Source: Mixophyes australis
Taxonomy: Eukaryota > Chordata > Amphibia > Anura > Limnodynastidae
Direction of reading: 5' to 3'
DNA length: 64,000 nucleotides
Assembly (NCBI GenBank): GCA_036250195.1
Contig: JAVHZZ010000004.1
Span: 318,183,706 to 318,247,705 of the forward strand
This document shows, piece after piece, positions 1 through 12,534 of this stretch; position 1 is the stretch's first letter, and each line of letters begins with the position of its first letter. A program made the position numbers and the translations under genes. The notes beneath the pieces were generated by a model. It was not told where the DNA came from. It was given only the letters and a program-made list of their open reading frames with translations, and ran no database searches.

Positions 1-1120
1 TTCTGCATCACCAAGATTATTGTGTGTGCAAAGCTTGGCAAGTGTTGAAATTCACCCAGTCGTAATGCACACACAATGTTCACTCTGTTATCAGCAATGA
101 AGAATCCTGGAGAGAGTCTCAGCAGGGTGAGCCATTTTGTTATGACATTCCTGAGATTTTCCAACAGATTCAGAGATACCGAGAGCTCCATGCTTGTGAA
201 TGACTTATTACTACTATGAAATCTATATGGAATTTGGTGACATGGACACATGACCTCAAATTATCGGTAAAACCTGATGCACTGATAGCGGAAATTGGAC
301 ACACATCCAATGCTAACATAGCTGTCATAGATTTAGTGCAGCAGTAGGCTGACTGTCATACTTTGTTACTCCTCTGTCAAATGTTTGATTCACAGACAAT
401 GTGTAAAACTATGCTTACACTTCCCTGTCCCCTTGTGTATAAAAGGTTTATGCTCAGCTGCAGCAGAAAGTATGCCCAAGAGGCATCCTTTCTTCTTGGG
501 AATCATGGATTGCATTAAGGGAGTCAGTTTGCATTTGAAAATTGGATGCTGGACTACATACTAAAAATTAGGTTGATGATGATGATGATGATGGTGAAGA
601 TTACATGAGGTGTCTATCCATTCAGCTGATGCTAGGCTGCTTGCTACTATACACAATTTTCCACCTTTTGAAAAACTACTTTAATCAACTACTTTAAAAA
701 ACTTGCTATAAATGACATAACAGGGAGGAGGTGACTAGATGATTAATGTCCCTACATCTACTTATTGTGGCATCACAAAGGCTAGAGATGCCTTGGCAAA
801 TGTTGTCTGAATTAGGATAAATTATTTCCAAATAGAGGTGCTTTTTTTAGTCTTATGCCGTGGCAACATAATGTGTTTATCATGGGCATAAGATAGTACC
901 ACTGGTGGCTCCCTTAGTTTAACACAATCATCATCCTCCTCATTAGCTTGTTCAAGTACAACACATTAATTTTCAGATTCACAATTATCCACTGCATCCT
1001 CTTGCACATTTGCAAGTACCAAAGTAGAATCCTCAATTTATATGTGTAAATCATCATCATTGCTACTCATGCTCACATTTCTATACGGTTGATAAATTTG
1101 GGAAGGAGACTGCTCTAAAA
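1..1120 (-). pseudogene. hAT transposase remnant, cut by window edge
   Basis: Read on the minus strand, positions 1-330 give a decayed hAT transposase core: a leucine-rich stretch, an S-P-G-x3-A-D-N segment, then F-Q-H-L and F-A-H-T. The order matches the better preserved hAT copy at 28,880-29,060. Positions 250-520 match 29,320-29,500, and 690-1,120 match the BED-finger and acidic region at 30,240-30,780. A short GAT repeat lies near 575-595. Stops and frameshifts are frequent, so it cannot be active. The C-terminal half lies beyond the left edge of the window. It is a related but distinct copy from the 26.7-31.7 kb element. The hAT assignment is firm; the outer boundary near 1,120 is approximate. 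Confidence 0.75.
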
Positions 1121-2205
1121 TTACAATGTCCGCACCTGAAACAACAGATTCACATAGCACTCATGGATATCTTTAGACTCCCTTCATTATTATGTGAGTG
1201 CCAAAATTGTTCTTCAGCTTCAGTGTTCATTTCATGCACTGATGTGGCTGTTTTAGAGGATACAGATCAACACTGAGTAAGAAGATAGTGTATGGGAAGT
1301 CAAGGAAGATGAATGACAATGTTGGGCACTCTCTTTTGCAATAGGCATTCTAGTATATGTACCAGCAGTTGCAGGACCCCTACTAACAAAAAGTGACATG
1401 GTCTGAACCTTTCTTGCCACTTCGGGAGCTGAATGGAATTTTAGCCATTTTCCTTTTTTTGGACAAAGCACCCCGATCATCAGAAAGTTCTCTCTTAATA
1501 CTTACATCAAGTGCTGTTGTTTTCTTTGAGATTGACAAAAAGTGTTTGGATTTTGAGCATGTTTTCTAACACTTTGTTCCAGCATGACCCATGTTGAAAA
1601 AGTACTATTACTGCCAATACTGGTACTGGGATGCTCCTGATCTGTAGACTTGATCCATGTTTGACAAGAGGAGTAATGCTGCTTGAAGTTGGAGCTACTT
1701 GTAGCTGCCACCACACCCGGTGAATGCCTAATGACATAGGGAACGGAGGAAATGTTACCTTACAATTTTTCTGACACTGCTCGACAATATAATTCAATTT
1801 TAGACAATTATTTATTAAAAAAGAACATTTTATATTTTTTGGGGAGGTTGTGCTGCTCAGAGTCAAAGAACACCCAATATTTTGCCCGCTTACTAAATAT
1901 GTCACTGATACTGCCCCTCACACGATTGCATTCAGTTTGAAACACTTTGGAATTTTAAAGCAAGAAATCTAATTGTTTTTTGGGATCTGCTGCTCAGAGT
2001 TAAAGTACACCCTGCTTCTTGGCTACACATATGCGAGTCCTGCATACAGGATTCACAAGGACTTGGAAAGGTAATAGATGGAACTACATTTCTTAGCATG
2101 CCGTGAAATTGGGGAAGAGAAGGAGGATGGCACACCAGGTTCTACTGGATCGTTGGTGTAGGAGTAGAGAAGACAACACAAGTGATCTGCCTTATGGAGA
2201 ACGTG
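1121..2205. other. No gene recognised; probable hAT flank
   Basis: Only short overlapping frames occur here and none resembles a known family. An imperfect direct repeat (core GCTGCTCAGAGT) lies near 1,852-1,876 and 1,989-2,013, which suggests subterminal repeats of the neighbouring hAT element. No TAGAGATG-type terminus was found. Confidence 0.4.
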
Positions 2206-2845
2206 TGTCAGGCGCCGCCCACGCACTGTACATACGTGCCTGGGACGGACGCCCGTCTCTCTGCTGAACCACGTCTGTTGCCTAGCAACGGGATGCACTT
2301 CCGGGTTTCACGGCGCGCGCATGCGCAGTAGACCTGCCTCCCATTGCTAGGCAGCGTGACGCTTCTCTCCCCCAGCATGTCGGCAGTCAGGTGCATCTGA
2401 CGGCTGAAATCTCCCCTTGCCAATCAGGGGCCATGTTAGGGTATATCAGGCTCCTCCTCCCAACAGTCTGGTGTCAGAGTATTGGTTCTCCAGTCTCCAG
2501 CGTTCCAGTGTCCATTGCTGACCTTTGACTTGTTTCTTGACCACCCATTGGCTTTGTACCTCTTTGTCCAGCAGTTCCTGACCTCAGCTTACTTTAACCA
2601 TTCTTCTGGTAACTCCCCTCGTACCTCGCCTCGGCTGTTTTGCACTCGCTATCCTGCCATCCTGTATACGCTCCATTGCACTGGTGGCTAGTTGGGAGAA
2701 CCGCGACCTGCACACTTCACGCAGCCAAGCCCATACATCCTTGTGGGGGTCCCTGGTGAATACCGGGGGTGCGTTAGACTCTGGGCCTCTCAATCTAGTT
2801 GCGTCAATACAAGTCATTGGCTTCTTCAGTACTACAAACGTGACA
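2206..2845 (+). mobile_element. Solo LTR (family also at 29.6 and 55.3 kb)
   Basis: A 640-bp unit that starts TGTCAGG and ends GTGACA. It shares order and motifs with units at 29,638-30,235 and 55,259-55,879: a GC-rich 5' third, a promoter-like block ending in GTGTCAGAGTATTGGTTC, a pyrimidine-rich middle, and a conserved 3' block (CCGCGACCTGC, then GGGGGTCCCTGGTGAA, then GTTAGACTC). No coding region is attached, so it is a solo LTR. The flanking pentamers (ACGTG and ATATG) match at 3 of 5 positions, consistent with a decayed 5-bp duplication. Ty3/gypsy or ERV origin is undecided. TG...CA ends and three copies make the LTR call strong. Confidence 0.75.
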
Positions 2846-2929
2846 ATATGACAGGATGAGAAGGAGTTTAAATTGGAGAGAAGAGAAAAATAGTGTGAAA
2901 AATGTTTGGGGTATAAACCCGTTACCTTA

Positions 2930-4760
2930 AAATTTCCAAAGAAAGTGACCGGAGTTGAATGTCAGATGGAAAACATGGCTCTGGTATGCCCAGATGCTGA
3001 AAGAGAACCTTTAGATGTACTTGTCATTACTAGTACCAATGCCAACCTGTTTGGTACTTAAGGTAAATGTTGCAGCAAAGTTGGGGGGGAGAGAATTATT
3101 TTCAGACTCTAACTATCCATCCTGCATGTTTGGCTGCACACATAAAGAAAGAGAGTGAGCACAGAGAGGTGGAAGAACTATGAGTGGATAGTTGAGAAAT
3201 TATGCAATGATTATCCATCTTCTCTATGTGTGATTGGGATCTTGGACTAGCTAAAAGTTGAACACATCATATACGACTAACTGATGACAAGCCATTCAAA
3301 GAGAGATCTCTTCCTGGCTGATTTGGAAGTCGTCCATTAGCACTGAAAAAATAGCTTGATATAGAAGTTATTATTGAATCAGAAAGCCCCTATGCTTCTC
3401 TTTTTGTAGTGGCTTTCAAGACAAATGGTGATATAAGAATGTATGTCGATTATCGCAAGCTGAACTGGCAGAAGGTTCCTGATTAGAACATAGTCCCTAG
3501 GATTGACAAACCTTTTGGATTGTCTGCAAAGCAGTCATTGGTTTACCATGTTAGATTTATGTATACTATCCGTATCTATGATCCCTGAAGATGCTGAAAA
3601 GACAGCCTTCGTTTGTCCAATAGGGTTGTATCATTTTCAGCAAAAGCCCTAAGGAATTTCCAGAGCACCAGTTACTTTTCAGAGAAGCATGGAAAGAGTG
3701 GTGGGCGATAGGAATTTTTGAAAGTTATTGGTGTATATGAATGATTTGATTATCTTTGGATGCACCTTGAAGGAACACAACAAGAGGTTGCCTTAAAGTG
3801 CTCGACCGATTGTTTGAACATGGGCTGAAGTTGTCCTTGGACAAGTTTCGCCTCTACCAAACTGTTGTGAAATATGTGGGTCATATTTTCAATAGAGATG
3901 GCATAGCCATTGACCCCTCTAAGGTAGTAGCAGTTGCAACTTGGACTAGATCCATAAGATTGGCAGAACTATGATCATTGCTTGGATTTTGTGGGTACTA
4001 CAGGTGGTTCGTACCTCGATATTCAAAGATCACCAAACCATTGACCAAATTGACAAGAGAATATAACCCACCAAAAGGAGTACAGCCATCCAAGAAGATA
4101 GACACATGACCCTACTACAAGAAAGGTGAAGAGACACCTGCTTGCTAATAAACTTTTGAAACTTTAAAGAACCGTTTTTTACAAGCCCATGTCCACATCT
4201 ATGCAGATTTCAATAGACCCTATATTTTTAATGTGGAAGCCTCATTGAATCAATTGAAGGAGTACTATATCAAGAGCATCAGAATAGACTGAGTCCAGTG
4301 TCGTACATTTGCAGACGACTGACACCCATTAGTTGGAATTCTTGGCGCTGAAGTGGAAGTTAAAAATGCACACTAACAACTCAAACAACTCAACTAATAA
4401 CTCAAACACATAGGTACAGACCACAGGCAAATTGGATGCTACAGCACATTGATTTTTTACTACATTGGTTATGTATGATTTCAACCTAAAATATTGGCCT
4501 GACATCAATAATGTGGATGCAGATGCCTTGTCCCATCTTCTTTGCAGAGCTACTGAAGGTGAAGAAGAGGTGTGGGTTGAAGTTCCCAACCTGGAAGTTA
4601 GTGGGAGGTGTCTTGAGGTCAGAGTTGCAATACCCCCTGTAAAAGTATCCTCTATTTTATGGCAGATATCTGGCTTTTGTTTAGACATACCCCTTGTCAA
4701 TTTTCATGTCAGTTTGTATATCAATTCCTGCACTGAACTCACAAATATCTAAAGAAAAGT
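2930..4760 (+). pseudogene. Ty3/gypsy pol remnant
   Basis: Plus-strand translation shows decayed gypsy protease and reverse transcriptase. Near 2,940-3,060 there is a protease-flank segment. From about 3,370 the RT fingers and palm are frame-broken. From 3,790 the reading is clear: L-S-L-D-K-F, then V-K-Y-V-G-H-I, an S-K-V-V-A-V-A-T-W segment and L-G-F-C-G-Y-Y-R-W-F, the typical RT connection of Ty3-type pol. The RNase H start (I-Y-A-D-F-N-R-P-Y) is near 4,200. Near 4,465-4,590 the D-A-D-A-L-S end of RNase H is in a 95-codon open stretch. Many stops; the YxDD motif is not recoverable. No integrase follows. It lies on the strand opposite to the gypsy remnant at 21-24 kb and differs from it in sequence. 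Confidence 0.8.
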
Positions 4761-6240
4761 AAAGGCACAAAACTAGTGTTTTCTCCTTTGCTAAAAATTA
4801 ACGATATTGGTAGAAGTAATACATAATAAGGATTCAACAGTGATTGTTATGGAAGTAGAGTAATAAGTTTAGGCTATTGATACTAGAGAATATTGAGCTT
4901 TATGTGACATATAGATTACTGGCAATGCAGTATTCTCTGGGAATGCAGGGCCCTATTTATTAAGGAGTGTAAATGCTGATATGTGCTATATTTTGAGTAA
5001 AATCGCACACATGCACATACACACATACATGATGAAGATACCTTTACCCAATTATGAAGGTATCAGTAACAGACGTTAATGTATCTACAATGTATCTATA
5101 GGTATAAGAACGGGGGGGAGGGGGCCTAAGTTGGTCGCACTAGTGATAGAGCATATCCCGTGTTTCCACTTGCAATAGTATTTTATTAAATGTACGGGGT
5201 GCTACCATTCCTTTGAGAAACAGTTGAATAGTTTGATAAAAGTAGGGCTGAATAGGTGCACTAATGCTCTAGATTATAGAAGGAGTACGGATCACCTAAA
5301 ACATAACTTTTATTTCTGACATATCAGCGAAATATAAAATAAATTAGAAACCTTAAAACTTGATGTGTGGTTAAAATTCGCTGGATGCTCTACTCAATCC
5401 TATTAATCAATAGTTGCATCCTTGTGCTGGATCCTTATTATATCTCATGCAATATGAGCTAGCCCAATAGATCAATTATCTCACCACGTCTCGTTTTGAT
5501 AATGTAAGGTAAATAATCCCAGAAGTTAGATCAGAGGTCACCTTAGTATTACCATCGGTTATTACACAATCACTCCTGGCTGACTTGATAAAACCTTAGC
5601 TGTCTAGCTATCAATAGATCTATAAGGCTCGGTAATCTAGCAAATTATCTCCGTTAGTCTATATAAAGTGTATTGCTAGCTACCTAACATTAACTCCATC
5701 TATCTTTGGATCTAATAGGAGCAATGATAAGGATCTAAGATTTTAGTAGGTAAGTAGAGGCACCCAGTGAAACGCCTAACGTTAATGTATCTACACACAG
5801 ATATTATTTCATCTATATGATATGAGTAAGACTGTTATTGAATACATATTGTAACATTATTGTATAAGTAAAGATTTTTTTTCATGCATATATCTGTGTT
5901 GTGAATATGGGTTTTATACTCCACTTATGCAGTAAATATTATATATAGAACTCTGTGAGAATTGAATGTTATTATAGTATAAAGCATAGCAGTAGGCGTG
6001 CCTTTTGAGGAAAAGTATAAAAGTGTTTGGTTATGTAACAAGGCTATCTAGGAACAATAAACGAATATAGCATACACAATTAAGGCGCTTATGCACAGGA
6101 GTGTTCATTCTTGGATGATGAGTCTGATGCCTTAAAGGGCTTTATAAAAGCATGACTAAATGTGATTGCTGTTGTATCATTACACGAGAAGTCTTAACCC
6201 CCTCAATGCTTTGTAGGTGGTGCACAGGCACTGAAAATTA
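4761..6240. other. Non-coding stretch with LTR-like promoter signals
   Basis: No coding region. A purine-rich tract lies at 5,108-5,125, a TATAAAAG at 6,016-6,023 and an AATAAA at 6,056-6,061. This order follows the gypsy pol remnant and could be its degraded 3' LTR, but no second copy is present for comparison and the ends are not defined. Confidence 0.3.
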
Positions 6241-6248
6241 GAGTAGTA

Positions 6249-7970
6249 GTGCCAGGCCACCAGGGTGCAAAGTGTAGCACTTATCTTTCTGAACACTCCC
6301 TCCTTGATCCTCTCCAATCTGACTTCAGCCCCCTCCACTGCACTGAAACTGCCCTGGCTAAAGACACCAACGATCTCCTCGCAGCTGAAGCCAAGGGTCA
6401 TTACTCCCTTTGTGTCATCCTGGACCTTTCAGCAGCATTCGATACTGTTGATCACCCCCTCCTGCTTCACACCCTCCAGTCCATTGGTCTCTCCGACACT
6501 GTCCTTTCCTGATTTACTCCCTACCTTGCCAACTGCTCTTTCTCTGTTTCCTCCTCTGACTCCCTCTCCTCCCCTTCCTCCCTTCCAGTTGGGATCCCAC
6601 AGGGCTATGTTTTTTGTTCTTTACTCTTTCCACAAACATCCTCTCTATGTGAACTCATTAGCTCCTTTGGCCTCCAGTACCACCCAACTCTACCTCTCAT
6701 CTCCTGACCTTCCCCATCCCTCCTCTCTAGGGTGTCCACCTGCCTCTCTGCCACCTCCTTCTGGATGTCCTCCAGATTTCTAAAGCTAAACATAGCTAAA
6801 ACCAAACTTATTGTATTCACTCCATCTAGATCCTTCTCCCCCTCTGACCTCTCCATCACTGTTGACAACTCCACTATCTCATCTGTTCCCCAGCTCGCTG
6901 CCTGGGTGCCATCCTTAACCTCTCTCTTTCCTTTGCCCCCCACATTTATTCTTTTGCCAATTCTTGCCACTTCCTGTTGCGCAACATTGCTCGCATTCGG
7001 CCCTTGCTCTCCAAGGACGCCACCAAATCCCTCATCCACTTCTTGATCTTCTCTCGGTTGGACTACTGCAACCTTCCCCTCACTGGCCTCCCCCACTCTC
7101 ATCTCGCTCCTCTTTGTTTTATACTCAGTCCCGCTTCTGGATTTATCTCCTTTTCTCGACACTCAGAATCTGTCTCCCCTCTCTACCATGCCCTTCACTG
7201 GCTCCCCTTTTCCTACAGAATCATCTTCAAGGTCTTCACCCTCAACTTACAAGGCCCTCGCCAACTCCACTGCTCCCTACATCTCCAACCTCCTCTCTAT
7301 TCACTATCCTTCCCGCGATTGTTGCCTCTCCTCCTTCTTTGATTACCTCATCTCACTCATGCATTCAAAACTTCTCCTGCACTGCCCCCCTCCACTAGAA
7401 CAATCTCCCTCGTGCTATCAGAACCTCCCTCACTCTAAGCAGTTTCAAACAAGCATTAAAATACACCACTTCTTAAAAGCCTTTCAGTTATCTGCCTAAC
7501 TACCCACTTGTCGGCTTCCTCTCCCTCTCTCGCCCTCATCCTTCTCGCTCCCTTTTACCCCTTACCCATCTCACTTTCCTTGTGTCCTCTGTCTGCTCTT
7601 CCCTTAGATTGTAAGCTCCTCTGAGCAGGTTCCTCTCTCTCCTCCTGTTCCCACTACTTTTAACTCCACAGCTACTCTGCCCACTTACTTCGTTTGCCCA
7701 CTGACTCCACCCCTGCTTCTCTATGTACTTTGTCAGTAGCTATTAACCTGTTTGCTGCGCCCACACTCTTGGGCATAGGTTTCCTGCCGTACTGACTTTC
7801 CCCGCCCTTTCTTATCAGCTGTGCGCTGAGCTACCTGAGTTATAGTACTACTTGTTTATTGTACGGTAATGTTTACCTTGTACTGTCCTATTGTTTGTTC
7901 CTGTACGGCACTGCGGACACCTTTTGGCATCTTACAAACAAAAATTAATAATAATAATAATAATAATAAT
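6249..7970 (+). pseudogene. L2/CR1-like LINE, 3' half (RT and 3' tail)
   Basis: The plus strand encodes the C-terminal half of a LINE reverse transcriptase. A Q-S-D-F-x-P-L-H-x-T-E-T-A-L segment opens it near 6,315, followed by motif A ([11 protein letters not shown], about 6,423-6,455) and a decayed G-I-P-Q-G motif B near 6,590. Where motif C (YADD) should lie, about 6,675-6,690, the tyrosine-alanine-aspartate codons are missing while the following T-Q-L-Y-L-S-S is kept. The thumb and C-terminus (L-D-Y-C-N, L-H-W-L-P) run to about 7,500. The 3' tail carries the TTGTAAGCTCCTCTGAGCAG motif of this LINE group (7,610-7,630) and ends in a TAA microsatellite. 5'-truncated and frame-broken, so inactive. 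Confidence 0.85.
7946..7970 (+). repeat. (TAA)n LINE tail microsatellite
   Basis: About eight TAA/AAT units sit directly at the 3' end of the L2-like LINE. Such short tails are typical of L2/CR1 elements, so this marks the insertion's 3' boundary. Confidence 0.85.
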
Positions 7971-8038
7971 AGCCCCCGATGAGACCTTCAGGATGAGAAG
8001 ACAGCAATTGCAGAAGAGAGAAATCACTACACAGAACT

Positions 8039-8360
8039 ATATGGACAAAAATATTTGGCCACACCTGTTTATTATTGAATTGAGGTGTTTCAATAAGACT
8101 TGTTGCCGGAGGTGTATAAAATTAAGCACTTAGCTATGTAGTCTCCATTTGCAAACATTTGTGATACAAAATGGGTCGTTCTGAAGAGCTCAATGACTTC
8201 AAGAATCGTACTGTAATAGGATGCCCCCTTTGCGAGTCTGGCGGATGCTGGGAGAACATTACCTGACTGACCGTATTATGCCCTCTGTACAGCTTGGTGG
8301 AGTAGGGATAATGGTATGGGGCTGTTTTTCAGGGTTTGGCCTAGGTCCCTTATTATTAAT
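8039..8360 (+). pseudogene. Tc1/mariner transposon remnant
   Basis: The stretch begins with a terminal-repeat-like ATGGACAAAAATATTTGG and reaches an ATG at 8,171 that opens [10 protein letters not shown], the N-terminus of one Tc1-like transposase group. After about 60 bp it jumps to a C-terminal piece near 8,290-8,345 ([13 protein letters not shown], the region around the second catalytic Asp). Everything between is deleted. Dead internal-deletion copy. Confidence 0.75.
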
Positions 8361-11300
8361 CTGAGAAAAATGTGGAGGCAAAAATATTAGCAGCTCAGTT
8401 AGTACCAATTCCCTTCATATCACAGTGATTGTCACCCACCCTCTCTCTATAAATCAACTGGGAGATGTTTTCCTCCCTAGGCCACAGTCATGAATTGGGG
8501 TCTTAACCCTGTTTACGCCACGTGCATCTCCCTCCTGTCAGAATGCAGTATTCCAAATACTGAGACAAAGCCTGTCTTCTGCATTGCTAATTGAAGTTTT
8601 TAAGATGTGTTTTAATGAATTTATATAATAAATGATTTGTGATTTATACGCAGTTCACATCTGTTCGTGGCTATAAGGTAACTTTTGCAAACTTTTTCTT
8701 CCACGAATAGAGTGCACATTCTCTCCATGAGCAAGGTCTTTATTCAGCCTCCTAGTTTCCACTTCACCTCTGCTACAGCTAGCCCCATGAGTCCCGAGAT
8801 GGATCCCAGAAACCCTATTGCAGTAACACACACTTACTACAATTGGTTATCTCATACACCCCAAGCCTTAGAGGACTCACATCACCCCTTGGGTTAATGA
8901 ATGCAACCAACAGATTCGCCCCCAAGGGTGGTAGCTGCAAACAAAACCAAAGCCTGACACATCAAAGGGATGTGGACTCTTCTAAATATAAATGCTAAAT
9001 AACTAAATAACGATACGCCCATCATGTATTGGCCTCTGGCTTCTAATGCTTTCCAGCCTACATCCACTCCAATTGAGTCAGGATGCACCACCCCACCATC
9101 AGCATTACATGAACCAGTAATACATTGGAACACCAATACAGCGACGGGCACCCAGAACTCTCTAAATAAAAGGTCAACCAACCCAATCAACCGCACTCAC
9201 CTTCCATAACTAAGGAGCGTTGACACTGAAAGCACTCAACAACAGCAAACAACCCAAATGCCCGAGGCAAATAGTAAACGACCGGTACCAGGAGACACCA
9301 TGTAGGCACATCAAACCTGGGATGGGAGGGTGCTAAACATGCCCCAAGGAACAAAGAGGGAGATCATCAGCCCAGCAAGAAGTATATAACAAGGCATGCT
9401 AAGCAACTCCCTCCATGACACACCATGGGAGTAGCCCAGTAAACCTGCCATGCTCCTTTTTATGAGAAGCCTATCTCAGATTTGAACACAAACCTTTGCC
9501 TTTTAAGATACTCTAGCTGATGACCATCCATCTAATGTAAAAAGATTCCTATCAGACTTTTGTTATTGTTACCACATTTTCCAATTATAAGGCACTTGAC
9601 TTTTGACTATTTTGCGTAATCCTTTGCCTCATTATGTTATTCTACCTCTGAGCACATACTGTATTTCAGATTCTGTTAGCACATAGGAAAATTATTTAAT
9701 CTGTTACAGAAAGTTTGCATAATATGGCAAAAAGTTAAAGTTAGTTGCTGAGGGTTACTTTGTAAACAAATAATGGACTAATGTTGCTCTGGAACGTAGA
9801 GCTGTCATTAGAATTGTTCTACGGATTAGATGGGAAATCTGTTTTAATTCAATAATAAACATTAATGGCCGAAAACCCTCTACATTATAAATACAACATG
9901 ACATGGAATGTGCAGACTGTTGTTAAGGATACTTGGTTTTCAGTAATGAACATTGGTTAATAGCTGTCAGAAACAGTAACGTCTGTTTTTTGAAGGCAAT
10001 TATTTAACAAAACATATGCTTTAGAAAGGATCTATAGTGGTAAAAAAAATGTTTTGTTCATACTTCGTTTCACTCAGTACTGCAATTTGCTGCTTTAAAT
10101 TATTAGAAATAAAGTTAGATTAAAATAATCCATATTAATAATTATAATTTACTCAAGTAATGCTAATATATGTCTAAACTCCTGTAAGAGAACATAACTG
10201 TATATATGAGTTCTAATGTCATCACTTCATAATAGATTAGCAAAACATGTATAATAAGGATCAACACACTGTTTACTGTATATCATTGCAGATTCTACAA
10301 GCCACCATGGATTTCCATGGCCTATATAAAAGCATACACACTTGATGACTGATATTCTTCTAATTTATGGTAAGGGTTACATAATATTTTATAATATTAT
10401 TAATATTGTTATTATTTTATTTATTTATTTTTGTAGAAAATGTGCTTATTATCTTGAATACACAAAAATACAGTGAATTAGAGCTGTCTGTCACAAAGAG
10501 CCATAAACCTTCAAGAATGAACATGTCTTGCTGGGACACCTATGATCTGAAGGCAGAGCACAAACATCTAACAATCCCTCCAAACTGAAAGCAATACTTT
10601 TTTAAGGAGGGATCTTAGCCAAAGTGCCTAGAGATAATAGATAATAATTTAGGGCAGCATTCTTAAAATACAGGTTTCGTCTTATATTTTGCAAGCTCTT
10701 TAATTATTCAGATTAGTGAATGTAAAATCAGACTGCCTGAAACTGCAATCCTGGGCAATATCATTTTCTATTAGGGTCATGTATTAAAAGTGAGGTCTGA
10801 GATGTTGGAGTAAGATTTATCTGGCTGGTTATCCTATAGTCTGTCCACGATTTAAGGTGTTAGAATAACTTCATTACTAAGGGCACAGACGACATAGTAC
10901 CAAGCAGGGGCAGGCTTGGCTGGGGGGCAGGGGGGCATCTGCCCACCGGGCTGCTCCCATAGTGGGCTACCTTAGGCTGGGTCACTGGGGCACCTGCATT
11001 TTGTTCCTTTAAAATGTTCCTAATAGGCTCCCAAGTCGAGTCTTGTACCACCCCCCACCTCCCTGGCTAAAATTTGCCAGCCCTCCCCTGGTACCCAAAC
11101 CTATGTATTTTCCTTTCTATTAAAGTAGCTGGAACCAAACACAAAGCAGTATTTATTTTAACCCTTTAGAGTCAATACCAGTCAAAAAATTTGAAAAAAA
11201 CTATCTTGCCACTTTGAAAGATCATGCAATTTCATTTACAGTAAATGCTGTACTTATATGATCAAAAGTAAAATAAAAATTGATAACCTTTTCCTAGCCT

Positions 11301-11972
11301 TTGACACCTTTAAATATAGCTCTAAGGAATTATCCCCACATAATGCTCAAAGTTGCTGATATCACTCAAGAAAGGAAAACAGAAAAGAAAGTCATTAAAT
11401 CGGAAAGCACTATCTATAATATATAGATCTAAAATATAACTTTTATTAAAAAATTATTAAAAATACCGATTTATAACCAGAACCTAGATTCAAGACAGCA
11501 AAATGTAAAAGATAGTAAAATAGTAATAGTGATTATAAAGTTATAGAAATAAGTGGTTAAAACCAGTTTGGTGGCTGTGAATTTTTAATAATCACATTCA
11601 GTCTGTTATTATTTTTCCTAATTTGCATCTATAGAAACATTATAATATTACCTTAATTATTATATTCAATTATTCCTTGTAGTTCTTATTCCAAAAAAAT
11701 ATCTTTGTGGCTCAGTTATTATACAAATAACTTATTCATTCATGTATTATTCACTTATCTTGTACATCTCACTGGATACCAAGCAGTGCGCTTCAGACAT
11801 AGTATCTCTCATTCATGCATACTAGCTGAAGTTATTGTAATGAATTACTGGGGCTGGAAAAGCTGTAACATATTTTAGCTACTAAGTCCCTACATGAGAT
11901 CCATTTCTCCCCCTTAAATTTAAAATTCTATATCGTTAAGGTGCATTGCTATCTCACATATTGTTCAGACCC
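8361..11972. other. No gene recognised (3.6 kb)
   Basis: Both strands were read. The short frames near 8,685-9,210 and 10,406-10,588 have no recognisable motifs. A GC-rich block at 10,895-11,095 stands out from AT-rich surroundings and may be a SINE-like or MITE scrap, but no terminal repeat or promoter boxes could be defined. Confidence 0.4.
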
Positions 11973-12533
11973 TGTCACAAACCACAGACATCGATCTCCG
12001 TGGTTTCTCTCCCAGAGCCCAGCACCCTAGGCAGCTGCCTAATGGTAGCTCCAGGCCGGCATCTGGGTGTTACCAAACTGAGCGCCGACCACTGACATGG
12101 AGGGGCAGTGTCACACTTCTGGTATCACAAACGGAACCCAATAGCCAGGTAGTTCTGTAGTAAACAGGATTTATTTTGATATATAAATAAATCTTAAGTG
12201 TCCAACAAGAAAGGTCCAAAGTCTCAAAACAGATAAAGGTCTGGTAGAAGTATCAATCAATGGTAGTCCAAATCACAAGGAAGCAAGGTTCTGTGGAAGC
12301 ATCTGGTTCAGATACGAACACAATACTCAAGCAAAGGCTTCAAAACAGGATGTGCCTTTTCTAGGCCCAAACAGGAAATGAGATCCAAGATTGAATCTTC
12401 ATGAGACAGTCCCAGCCATCTTGGATAAGGGCTATTGTAAGGGCAAGTTCATAACAGAGATCCTAGATGGAAACTTCATGAGGCAATCACGGCCATCTTG
12501 AATGATGGCAAATCTAAGGGCAAGTACTTAACA
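11973..12533 (-). mobile_element. LTR-like repeat, probably minus strand
   Basis: The 561-bp segment reads TGTTAAG to GTGACA on the minus strand and carries a minus-strand AATAAA near 12,170. The ACCAGTTTGG-like GC-rich end block resembles an LTR 3' end. It holds the 77-bp tandem duplication listed separately. No target duplication was found at these ends, so the boundaries and the call are tentative. Confidence 0.4.
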
Positions 12534-12534
12534 G
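12381..12534. repeat. 77-bp tandem duplication
   Basis: Two units, 12,381-12,457 and 12,458-12,534, share the order AGATCC, CTTCATGAG, GCCATCTTG, AAGGGCAAGT, AACAG with about 75-80% identity by eye. Promoter-region duplications of this sort are common in LTR U3 regions. Confidence 0.75.

Noticed and set aside
6605..7162. 185-codon minus-strand frame
   Set aside because: Shadow of the CT-rich LINE on the other strand; purine-rich codons, no motif.
10895..11095. GC-rich block as a tRNA-derived SINE
   Set aside because: No A/B box promoter pair or tail could be found.
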